Shown here one piece after another: positions 6,581-12,943 of a stretch of DNA of 21,039 bases (positions within the stretch are counted from its first letter, which is position 1; every line of letters begins with the position of its first letter). Origin of the DNA: Deltaproteobacteria bacterium (GTDB taxonomy: Bacteria; Desulfobacterota; Desulfobacteria; Desulfobacterales; JAUVGT01); assembly GCA_030593645.1 (NCBI GenBank), contig JAUVGT010000025.1:1-21039 (forward strand). Reading direction: 5' to 3'. The notes beneath the pieces were generated by a model. The model saw nothing but the letters and a program-made list of their open reading frames with translations. It was not told where the DNA came from and searched no databases. The position numbers and the translations under genes were made by a program.

Positions 6581-8230
6581 ATGACCGGATTCAATTTTTT
6601 TTGGACAAAAAACTCGATGCTGCTGGCCAATTTTTTTGCAAATATGATTGGTGTGTTGTTTATCACGCTTTTTACAGGCAGATCATTTTTTCCCACACCA
6701 CCGGAAATTGTCGATCTCATCAAACAAGTGAATATGATTTTTTCCCCTTGTACGGCTGTTTTCAGTTTCATCCTGATTGTACTCTATGAACGCCCGATCA
6801 GGCAGTATCTGAATTCAAGCGGTAAAGACGGAAAATTTTCACAGGCAATTCTCCCAAACGCGCGCCGACGGCTACTGAATGAACCCATTTTCATCATTTC
6901 ACTGAATTTATTTTGGTGGATCATAGCTGCGATTTTGTTTTCGTCAATATTCCGACATTTAAACGCGGGACCCATGATTATCCGGATGAGTATCGTTATT
7001 AGCATTCAAACCGGTCTGGTCGCGTCCGTGGCCGCATTCTTTATGCTCGAATATATACTCCAGAATAAAATGGCCCCGATATTTTTCCCTGAAGGTGGAC
7101 TGTTTATGACTCCCAAAACAATCCGGGTTAAAGTGACCACAAGACTTGCGGCCTTGTTGTTCGCGTGTAATATTCTACCCTTGATTTCGTTTCTGAATAT
7201 CCGGAGCAGTATATTTTACGTGAACCAGGACTCCGGGATTATGCTGGTACATCTCAGGGCCTTTATTTTTTCCAATTCACTGATTTTCCTGGTCACCGGT
7301 ATTTTCCTGACATTTATTGTCAGTGCTAATCTTAAAAAATCCCTTCATGAAATTATCCGAATCCTACAAAGGGTCCGGCATGGTCAGTTTGATCAAAAGA
7401 TAAAAGTATCCAGTAATGATGAAATCGGTTATACCGGTGATGTGATCAACGAAATGACTGACGGGCTTACGGAGCGCGACAGAATCCGGGCCTCCCTTCT
7501 TGTGGCCATGGAAGTCCAGCAGAACTTTCTGCCGGGATCCAACCCGGAGATCGAAGGGCTCGACATTGCCGGAACAAGCATTTACTGTGATGAAACCGGG
7601 GGGGATTATTATGACTTCCTTGAAAAAGATGGGATCACACTGGGGCGCGTTACCGCTGTAGTGGGTGATGTGACAGGGCATGGGATTCAATCCGCCCTGC
7701 TTATGGCTTCAGCCAGGGCCTTGATTCGGCAGCGGTCTTCCCTGCCCGGAAATATCGATCAGGTTGTTACTGATGTCAACCGACACCTGAGTCAGGATGT
7801 GGGTGTTTCCGGTCGTTTTATGACCCTGTTTTATCTAAACATCGATCCTCAAAAGAATCAATTAAACTGGGTGCGAGCCGGACATGATCCGGCGATCCTG
7901 TATGATCCCAAGACAGATAAAATCAGTGAATTACACGGAACCGGTATCGCTTTGGGTTGTGATGAAGATTTCAGGTATGAATCAAATGAAAATACTGATT
8001 TTACGGGAGGCAAAATTATTTTAATGGGGACAGACGGCATCTGGGAGGCGACCAATTCAAACGGTGATATGTTTGGCAAAGAACCGGTCTATCAAATTAT
8101 CCGCGATAAAGCATCTTCAAGCGCGGTTCAGATCCAGGAAGCGGTTATTGAAGAACTGAATCATTTTACAAAACGGGACAGTTATGAAGATGACGTGACA
8201 CTGGTAGTTATTAAAAAACAGATTCGATGA
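6581..8230 (+). CDS. Membrane PP2C/SpoIIE (RsbU-type) serine phosphatase with HAMP domain
   Basis: 549 aa from the ATG at 6581. I prefer this over the in-frame GTG at 6518 because AAGGA lies 10 nt before it and the upstream codons are repeat DNA. About six membrane helices occupy roughly 15-35, 52-70, 105-125, 133-155, 188-208 and 228-248. A HAMP linker follows (about 247-300), then a PP2C/SpoIIE domain from about 310 to 545. It starts with the AMEVQQNFLPG signature and carries metal-site aspartates D342 (GGDYYD), D363 (GDVTGHG), D485 (GTDGIWEA) and D538 (YEDDVTLV). Such proteins dephosphorylate anti-sigma-factor antagonists in partner-switching systems; no antagonist or anti-sigma gene lies nearby, so its partner is elsewhere. 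It stands alone on the plus strand between two minus-strand groups. Confidence 0.92.
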   Translation: MTGFNFFWTKNSMLLANFFANMIGVLFITLFTGRSFFPTPPEIVDLIKQVNMIFSPCTAVFSFILIVLYERPIRQYLNSSGKDGKFSQAILPNARRRLLNEPIFIISLNLFWWIIAAILFSSIFRHLNAGPMIIRMSIVISIQTGLVASVAAFFMLEYILQNKMAPIFFPEGGLFMTPKTIRVKVTTRLAALLFACNILPLISFLNIRSSIFYVNQDSGIMLVHLRAFIFSNSLIFLVTGIFLTFIVSANLKKSLHEIIRILQRVRHGQFDQKIKVSSNDEIGYTGDVINEMTDGLTERDRIRASLLVAMEVQQNFLPGSNPEIEGLDIAGTSIYCDETGGDYYDFLEKDGITLGRVTAVVGDVTGHGIQSALLMASARALIRQRSSLPGNIDQVVTDVNRHLSQDVGVSGRFMTLFYLNIDPQKNQLNWVRAGHDPAILYDPKTDKISELHGTGIALGCDEDFRYESNENTDFTGGKIILMGTDGIWEATNSNGDMFGKEPVYQIIRDKASSSAVQIQEAVIEELNHFTKRDSYEDDVTLVVIKKQIR

Positions 8231-8250
8231 AATCACTTTTAATGACACCC

Positions 8251-8335
8251 GCCTGCAGCAGCAATTCTCGGTGAATGATCACTAAATAAGCAAACGCGCT
8301 CCGTAACTTCATTCCCGTGGAAACGGGAACCCACT
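8251..8335 (+). repeat. Composite intergenic repeat, uninterrupted copy, with terminal hairpin
   Basis: 8260-8303 (AGCAATTCTCGGTGAATG through GCGCTCCG) matches the minus strand of the 12637-12837 region at 39 of 44 once the MITE and one target copy are removed there. It is followed by a GC hairpin, TTCCCGT (8312-8318), loop GGAA, ACGGGAA (8323-8329). Located between the convergent phosphatase and GNAT genes, the hairpin could help terminate transcripts from either side, though no T run follows. Confidence 0.65.
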
Positions 8336-8343
8336 AATATACA

Positions 8344-8772
8344 TTATACGTCGTAATGTTTAATAAAACGCCATTCATTCTGCTTGAAACCTTTTTTTTG
8401 GTAGAAATCATGGGCCTTTTCGCGATGATAAGCGCTTGTCACTTCCGCCCTGGAGCATCCATTTGATTGAAAGAAATAGTCTGCGGCATTAATAAGTCGG
8501 GTTCCAATGCCTGTGTTTCTATTTCTTTTCAAGACGATCAGGCTGGTAATTCGGCCGGTTCGGCCTTCCTGATGAAAAAGCTGGGTTAGATGACAGCTTA
8601 CACAGCCGAGTACCTTGTTGTCGATTACCGCCACAAATACCTGATCGATGTCAGATTGAGCGATTTCTTTTAACTTTTCTCTAATCAAACCTACGGAAGT
8701 TTTGTAACCCAACTCTTGCATCAGTAAAGAAATGGATTCTGAATCTTCTATCCTGGCTATTCGTATTTCCAT
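8344..8772 (-). CDS. GNAT family N-acetyltransferase
   Basis: 142 aa, a single GNAT domain. Motif A with the acetyl-CoA loop is visible as TSLIVLKRNRNTGIGTRLI (about 74-93) and motif B as AHDFYQKKGFKQNEWRF near the C terminus. The N terminus (EIRIARIEDSESISLLMQEL) is the usual beta1-alpha1 unit. The acceptor is unknown; small single-domain members act on amino acids, peptides or drugs. It begins 22 bp after the HAD gene stop on the same strand and is probably the last gene of that transcript. The ribosome-binding site is weak. Confidence 0.85.
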   Translation of the reverse strand: MEIRIARIEDSESISLLMQELGYKTSVGLIREKLKEIAQSDIDQVFVAVIDNKVLGCVSCHLTQLFHQEGRTGRITSLIVLKRNRNTGIGTRLINAADYFFQSNGCSRAEVTSAYHREKAHDFYQKKGFKQNEWRFIKHYDV

Positions 8773-8794
8773 TGTTAGTACCGTCCAGTTATTT

Positions 8795-9478
8795 TTACCG
8801 CTTCAAAAGTACTGGTAAATCCATAAGACTATGGATGGTTTCAATGTCATCATTTTGAGCTGAATAAATGCGATCGATCCAGATTCCCTGGAGTCCGGCA
8901 TTACTGGCACCAGTGACATCACTATTAATATCGTCACCAACAAAGACACACTCATCGGCAGGGATTACTATAAGCTCACATGCCTTGATGTAAATTTTTA
9001 GATTCGGTTTTGAAATACCTGCAAACTCAGAGGTCATTATTACATCAACATAATCCGTAAGAGCGCACTGAAGTATTTTTCTTCGCTGCTGCACATCTGC
9101 ACCGTTGGTAACGATACCAAGGTTCCATTGTGTTAATTGCTCAAAGCATGGAAGGACATCGTCATACAGTCTGCATGCCATGATATCATTCCAGTACAAA
9201 TTTAAAATTGCATCTGCTTTCTGGTTTGAAAGGGTAATGCCATATGGAGCCAAAGCTTCTCTGAGTTTTCCTCTTCCATGTTCCTGAAATATCACATTGC
9301 CTGCTAAGAACTTTTGATACCAGATTCGGTTGAGATGGATCCAGTGTTTTTTAAATAATGTACGCTCTATCTCGTCTGATCCGACTACTTCACAAAACAA
9401 TCTTCCAGCAGCATACCTTATGGCAGTGCCATGAGTGATCATCGTGTCATCTAAATCAAAGAATACGGCTTTATACAT
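8795..9478 (-). CDS. HAD superfamily hydrolase (subfamily IA)
   Basis: 227 aa, cytoplasmic. All four HAD motifs are present: nucleophile and acid D8/D10 in FFDLDDT, motif II in GIVTNGAD, the Lys in SKPNLKIY and motif IV in FVGDDINSDV. A helical cap lies between about 15 and 90. The closest functional types are small-molecule phosphatases such as nucleotidases or phosphoglycolate-like enzymes; the substrate cannot be read from sequence. The next HAD gene upstream is a different family member (little identity outside motifs), so they are not a recent duplication. It lies 106 bp after the YjjG-like gene and 22 bp before the GNAT gene. Confidence 0.88.
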   Translation of the reverse strand: MYKAVFFDLDDTMITHGTAIRYAAGRLFCEVVGSDEIERTLFKKHWIHLNRIWYQKFLAGNVIFQEHGRGKLREALAPYGITLSNQKADAILNLYWNDIMACRLYDDVLPCFEQLTQWNLGIVTNGADVQQRRKILQCALTDYVDVIMTSEFAGISKPNLKIYIKACELIVIPADECVFVGDDINSDVTGASNAGLQGIWIDRIYSAQNDDIETIHSLMDLPVLLKR

Positions 9479-9584
9479 TGATAATCCAAGTATGGAATGC
9501 GGTTGAAAATTTTTCTCTGTGAAGACTGCTTGTCACGACTGCACTGTGCCGACGGGCGCGCTTTGTGAGAAGTATTTCGTTTTC

Positions 9585-10289
9585 TTAATTATTTATGGAC
9601 TGTGCATCCCTCAACAACGGGACCAGCTCATCCAGTTTATGTATTTCATGTGTAATTGAAAAGTCGAGAGTATTTTTTTCTTTATTGGGATTATACCAGC
9701 ACGTATCAATGTCAAAATTGAACCCGCCGGCCATGTCGGCTGATAAGCTGTCTCCTATCAGCATGACTTCCTCTTTTTCTGGATAGCCCATTTTTTTAAA
9801 GGCGTACTCGAATATTTCTTTGCCCGGTTTTGCCACACCGATGTCGTCTGACAGTATGATGTCTGAGAAATAGGGTCTTATTTCTGAATTATCAAAGCGC
9901 GGTATTTGAACATCAGGAATACCGTTTGAAATAATTATCATGTTGAAATCTGAATGGAGCGCGCGAACTGTATCTGAAGCTCCCGGTATCAACTGGGAGC
10001 ATTTTGACAGATTGATCAGATATTGATCTGAAATTTTATTGATATCCATATCGACATTTAGTTTAGAAAAAAGTATTTCAAAACGCCGTGTTCTTAAATC
10101 TTTTGATGTAATCTGCCCCTTTTCCAACTCTTGAAATAATTTGTGATTGATCTCACGATAAAAGCCCAGTTGACAGGGTGTTGAAAGAAGACCAAATTGA
10201 ATTAACGTGGTTTGAAAAGCCTCCGATTCAGCCGAGTCATAATCATACAGCGTTCCGTCCGCGTCAAATAATAACCATTTATACTTCAT
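9585..10289 (-). CDS. yjjG: YjjG-type HAD hydrolase (pyrimidine 5'-nucleotidase family)
   Basis: 234 aa from the ATG at 10289. An in-frame GTG at 10340 would add 17 residues encoded by repeat DNA and is unlikely. HAD motifs: D9/D11 in LLFDADGTLYDY, ISNGIPDVQ, VAKPGKEIF with the Lys, and IGDSLSADMAGG. The DADGTL(Y/F)D(Y/F)D start and the C-terminal CWYNPN(K) segment are typical of YjjG, which hydrolyses pyrimidine nucleoside monophosphates and is thought to clear non-canonical nucleotides. A purine- or sugar-phosphate specificity is not excluded. AGGAG lies 12 nt before the ATG, a rather long spacing. A repeat palindrome sits just upstream. Confidence 0.85.
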   Translation of the reverse strand: MKYKWLLFDADGTLYDYDSAESEAFQTTLIQFGLLSTPCQLGFYREINHKLFQELEKGQITSKDLRTRRFEILFSKLNVDMDINKISDQYLINLSKCSQLIPGASDTVRALHSDFNMIIISNGIPDVQIPRFDNSEIRPYFSDIILSDDIGVAKPGKEIFEYAFKKMGYPEKEEVMLIGDSLSADMAGGFNFDIDTCWYNPNKEKNTLDFSITHEIHKLDELVPLLRDAQSINN

Positions 10290-10320
10290 TAATACGGAAT
10301 ACTCCTGGTTCCTATGATAT

Positions 10321-10417
10321 CTCACAGGCACAGAGTACACAGAGAAAAGCTGGAATTACGCCGCTTCGCTGTTTTAAAACTTCAATGCCCCTCTGTGAAC
10401 TCTGTGCGCTCTGTGAG
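10321..10417. repeat. Inverted pair of 9-bp-periodic CTCTGTG repeats
   Basis: The right arm (10391-10417) is three perfect-phase 9-bp units, each CTCTGTG plus two variable bases. The left arm (10321-10344) is the complement with a 2-3 base gap in the middle unit. Together they form a hairpin of about 25 bp with a 46-nt loop in the 138-bp gap between the DUF1579-like and YjjG-like genes. Similar CTCTGTG repeats occur between genes in many bacteria (from memory). Confidence 0.6.
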
Positions 10418-10427
10418 AGTATGGTTT

Positions 10428-10955
10428 TTAGTTTTTTCTTTCAGCGATGACTTCCTGGTTCATTCTCCAGGACTTTCCGTAGTCTTTTGAAATGTGTGCC
10501 AGCCAGCGAAAGGAATCTTTTTCGATGTCCGTAAAAACCCATCTGGATCGTTTTTGCTTTTCACTGATCTCAATCTCATTTAATGCTATGTCATTTCCTT
10601 TTTGCTCTGTCCTGAAAAAATTCATTTGACTGAGTACAGGACCGATCCATACAGTTTTTAATATATCTTCTTTAAAGTCATAAAATCGAATTGTGGTTCC
10701 ATATTCTCCTTTAGAGTATCTTCCGCTTCTTCTTTGTATTCTTCCAGGACAGATCCAGTTATCTTGAATGGCTCGTCCCTCAAGTATCCAGGAAAAAATC
10801 CATTCACCGGGTACAGACCAGCTTGATCCGTCTACCTCATGTCCGATCCATTTAAAATCCCAGGAACCGATAAATTGTCCAAAAAGCATCAATTTTTCCT
10901 TATACTTTTGATGTGGGGAATCGGAAACCAGTGAATCAATAAAATCATTTCTCAT
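10428..10955 (-). CDS. DUF1579-like (calycin-fold) protein
   Basis: 175 aa, no signal peptide, probably cytoplasmic. After a 20-residue lead it has a run of alternating strands: FIGSWDFKW, a VPGEWIFSWILEGRAIQDNW segment, GTTIRFYDFKEDILKTVWIGP and SRWVFTDIEKDSFRWLA, finishing with SRDYGKSW-like WRMNQE. This order fits the lipocalin-like DUF1579 family, whose role is unknown; assignment is by pattern only. CAGGAG sits about 8 nt before the ATG, a good start. It lies between the 43-aa peptide gene and the YjjG-like gene. Confidence 0.7.
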   Translation of the reverse strand: MRNDFIDSLVSDSPHQKYKEKLMLFGQFIGSWDFKWIGHEVDGSSWSVPGEWIFSWILEGRAIQDNWICPGRIQRRSGRYSKGEYGTTIRFYDFKEDILKTVWIGPVLSQMNFFRTEQKGNDIALNEIEISEKQKRSRWVFTDIEKDSFRWLAHISKDYGKSWRMNQEVIAERKN

Positions 10956-11008
10956 TCAGCACTCTCCTGGTTAAAAACTACAATAATTCATGCCTGATAT
11001 TTTTAAAA

Positions 11009-11140
11009 TTAATAAACAGGTTGTTTAATATACCTGACAGCCAATGCCCTTGCCATTAAATCTCCATCCTTTGGGGTATAATGCTCATATCCGTTAAAGG
11101 ATACAAGTGTTAATAATAAAATGATAAATAATTTTCTCAT
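11009..11140 (-). CDS. Small secreted or membrane peptide, 43 aa
   Basis: An ATG at 11140 opens 43 codons to TAA at 11009. GGGAG is 7 nt upstream, one of the best ribosome-binding sites here; an in-frame ATG at 11146 is too close to it. The peptide begins MRKLFIILLLTLVSF, a compact signal-peptide or anchor sequence, followed by a short polar part with YTPKDGDLMARALAVRY. It starts 65 bp after the alpha/beta hydrolase stop on the same strand. Function unknown. It could be a small exported peptide or a decayed remnant of a longer gene, but codon content and start signal look intact. Confidence 0.62.
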   Translation of the reverse strand: MRKLFIILLLTLVSFNGYEHYTPKDGDLMARALAVRYIKQPVY

Positions 11141-11205
11141 TGGCATTCTCCCTTTTCATCTGAATAAATTCAAATCGAAAAAATCTGATAATTATTTTGT
11201 TCCAT

Positions 11206-11994
11206 CTATAGTTTTTTTGATAAAATCCACTCGATCATGATATCTGCTGCTTTCTGCCAGCTTTTTTCCAGCATGATATCGTGTGCCGTTTCCGGTAAAA
11301 TTTCAGGTTTTACTTTATATGCCGATGCTGTTTTTTTTATAACTTTTAGAGTAAAAACAAAATCATTTTCAGCCCCGATGATGAGTGGTTTCACAGTCAC
11401 TTTTTTGGGCTTGGGTAAGCTGGTGATCAGCATGCCCAGAAAGGCGAAATAAGATTCATTTTGAAGTTGGTTGTAATATCGAGAGACGTCTTCCCGGGAC
11501 ATGTCTTGTGAAAAGAACATCTCTCTGGCACGGGTTTTTGTGGAAACAAACGGCCATAAACTCATGGTAAGATTCGCCCTAACAAAAACAAAAAAATGAC
11601 GTAATAATATCCTCAGAGTCGTTCGCCACACACCGCCCACAGGGACAGGCGCCAGCAGGATTGCCGCGGGGGCATTGTGGGTTTCCAGATACTTTTGGAC
11701 GACCAGGCCGCCCATGGAATGGCCCACAAGTATCGGGGGGCAGGGCATTTGTTCTACGATTTGTGACAGGTCTTCAATATAATGAGAGATTCTAGTAAAT
11801 CGGAAAAAATTTACTTTTCCACTGTTTCCGTGACCACGAAGACTGAATGCATACGCATCAAACCCTTTTGCAGCAAAGTAAGGCAGGAAATATTCTTCCC
11901 AGCACGAGGCTGTATGCCATGCGCCGTGTACAAAAAGAACTGGTGCTGCCTTTGATATTCCCTCGGTCTTTCGTGCAATAATATCCAGTTTCAC
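11206..11994 (-). CDS. Alpha/beta hydrolase
   Basis: 262 aa. Classic alpha/beta-hydrolase layout: oxyanion region FVHGAWHTASCWEEYF (about 21-36), SLRGHGNSG, nucleophile elbow GHSMGG with S93, and the likely acid D211 in GAENDFVF and base H238 in TAHDIML. A short hydrophobic cap with LRILLRHFFVFVRANL (about 127-142) may touch membrane or a lipid substrate. No signal peptide. Esterase, lipase or thioesterase activities are possible; the substrate is unknown. The start codon is GTG (11994-11992), preceded by GAGGAG at 5 nt. A 15-codon ATG frame (12038-11991) ends in a TGA that overlaps this GTG. Confidence 0.88.
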   Translation of the reverse strand: MKLDIIARKTEGISKAAPVLFVHGAWHTASCWEEYFLPYFAAKGFDAYAFSLRGHGNSGKVNFFRFTRISHYIEDLSQIVEQMPCPPILVGHSMGGLVVQKYLETHNAPAAILLAPVPVGGVWRTTLRILLRHFFVFVRANLTMSLWPFVSTKTRAREMFFSQDMSREDVSRYYNQLQNESYFAFLGMLITSLPKPKKVTVKPLIIGAENDFVFTLKVIKKTASAYKVKPEILPETAHDIMLEKSWQKAADIMIEWILSKKL

Positions 11995-12149
11995 ATGTTC
12001 TCCTCAAGTGCTTTATGTAATTTCAGGCCTTTATACATGTTCGGTTTCGTCCAGGTTTAAATACTATCCAAGGCAAACAGAGCAGGCCTGGGCAGCGGCT
12101 GTACCGTAAATCACAAACTGAAAATAAAGCAATATTAAGGATGATGGTT

Positions 12150-12389
12150 TTACTTCTTGATGGCTTTTTTTGTATCGTCCAATGCCTGTTTGATACCGGC
12201 CTTTACAAGATTTCGTTTTAAAAGGAGTTTCAGTTTTTTTGAACCCCGCGCATCAACATAGGTATCCTCAAATGTCATCGTGATTTTTTTCATGATTTTG
12301 ATTTTGTTGTCCAGAAGAATAAAGTGGTAGTTGAGGAGCCCTGCGGTAATACCCCCCGCAACAAGGATTAATACCAGAAATTTTTTCAT
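12150..12389 (-). CDS. Small anchored or exported protein, 79 aa
   Basis: 79 aa. MKKFLVLILVAGGITAGLLNYHFILL (split here only by reading, residues 1-26) is a signal anchor; the rest is basic, with an amphipathic Lys-rich helix at about 50-79. No family recognised. GGGAG lies 8 nt before the ATG, so translation is well supported. The promoter at 12459-12431 gives a leader of about 35 nt and is shared in type with three other genes here. It is monocistronic: the hydrolase start lies 155 bp downstream. Confidence 0.7.
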   Translation of the reverse strand: MKKFLVLILVAGGITAGLLNYHFILLDNKIKIMKKITMTFEDTYVDARGSKKLKLLLKRNLVKAGIKQALDDTKKAIKK

Positions 12390-12430
12390 GATTTATCTCC
12401 CGGGAGCTGTTCACACTATTTGATGAGTGT

Positions 12431-12459
12431 AGATTAGATCTATTGAATGGATTTGTCAA
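12431..12459 (-). promoter_or_regulatory. Sigma70-type promoter of the 79-aa gene
   Basis: Minus strand: TTGACA at 12459-12454, 17 nt, TAATCT at 12436-12431, followed by A. Spacing and much of the spacer are the same as in the promoter at 6421-6393. The expected start of transcription is about 35 nt before the ATG at 12389. Confidence 0.62.
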
Positions 12460-12467
12460 CAATGTGG

Positions 12468-12492
12468 AACCGCAGGCAGCAATTTTCGGTGA
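12468..12492 (+). repeat. Partial copy of the composite repeat
   Basis: GCAGCAATTTTCGGTGA matches the left part of the composite repeat at 8260 (one base different over AGCAATTYTCGGTGA) but the remainder is missing. It lies just outside the promoter of the 79-aa gene. Confidence 0.5.
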
Positions 12493-12564
12493 AAAAAGAA
12501 AACGTTAACAGGCTTACTTTAGAGCAGATTATTATCATTATTTTTCGTAAAGTTTTAGCCGCTT

Positions 12565-12631
12565 CATACCGGCGATGGCCGGTATCCAGTTCGACCAAAC
12601 AACAATCTGGTTACCGGCCTCCGCCGGTATG
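12565..12631. repeat. Long GC-rich hairpin repeat (CCGGTATCCAG type)
   Basis: Arms 12565-12589 and 12607-12631 pair at 22 of 25 positions around a 17-nt loop. Each arm holds its own small palindrome, CCGGC..GGCCGG. Located in the gene-free stretch 12390-12943, which otherwise holds the interrupted composite repeat, MITE copy 2 and two small hairpins. Such hairpins are common dispersed repeats and can end or stabilise transcripts. Confidence 0.65.
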
Positions 12632-12636
12632 ACATT

Positions 12637-12837
12637 CGGAGTGCGTTCGCTTATCTATAGATGATGATCTCGTAAAAAGCCCGAATTAGACGGTTTCGTA
12701 AAAAGTTCAAATTCAAGGCGTGCAAATTTCGTAATCATGAAGCGTACTTATAGTACGTTGAATGATTGCGAAATGCAGCACAACGCAGAAGTTGGACTTT
12801 TTACGAGACCGTCATAGATCATTCACCGAGAATTGCT
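12637..12837 (-). repeat. Composite repeat interrupted by MITE copy 2
   Basis: The two halves (12637-12662 and 12814-12837, minus strand) together make a 44-bp sequence matching 8260-8303 at 39 of 44 with no gap, once the element 12663-12813 and one ATAGAT are removed. The part preceding it on the minus strand has the hairpin AGCCGCA (12839-12845) / TGCGGCT (12852-12858). Confidence 0.72.
12663..12813. mobile_element. MITE-like palindromic element, copy 2 (151 bp)
   Basis: Starts GATGATCTCGTAAAAAG and ends CTTTTTACGAGACCGTC. Flanked by perfect 6-bp direct repeats ATAGAT (12657-12662, 12814-12819). The inner part 12689-12813 is a 125-bp imperfect palindrome folding around TATAGTA. The left end is doubled: a second end-like sequence, GACGGTTTCGTAAAAAG, starts at 12689, 26 bp inside the first. 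No ORF inside, no transposase nearby; mobilisation would have to be in trans. Confidence 0.82.
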
Positions 12838-12881
12838 GAGCCGCAGGGTTTTGCGGCTCATTTGAAAACATGTCATTGAGT

Positions 12882-12897
12882 ACAGGCTCATGCCTGT
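12882..12897. other. Small hairpin downstream of msrAB
   Basis: ACAGGC (12882-12887), loop TCAT, GCCTGT (12892-12897), 47 bp past the msrAB stop on the minus strand. It may slow or end transcription but has no T run. Confidence 0.35.
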
Positions 12898-12943
12898 TCT
12901 TCGACTGTGCCATATATGTACGGCTGATTGACCAACATCATAT

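Noticed and set aside
8795..10289. The two HAD genes as a recent tandem duplication
   Set aside because: They share only the four HAD motifs; caps and C termini differ, so they are separate family members.
10178..10450. Plus-strand frame across the CTCTGTG repeat
   Set aside because: Antisense to the YjjG-like gene and translating repeat DNA; no support.
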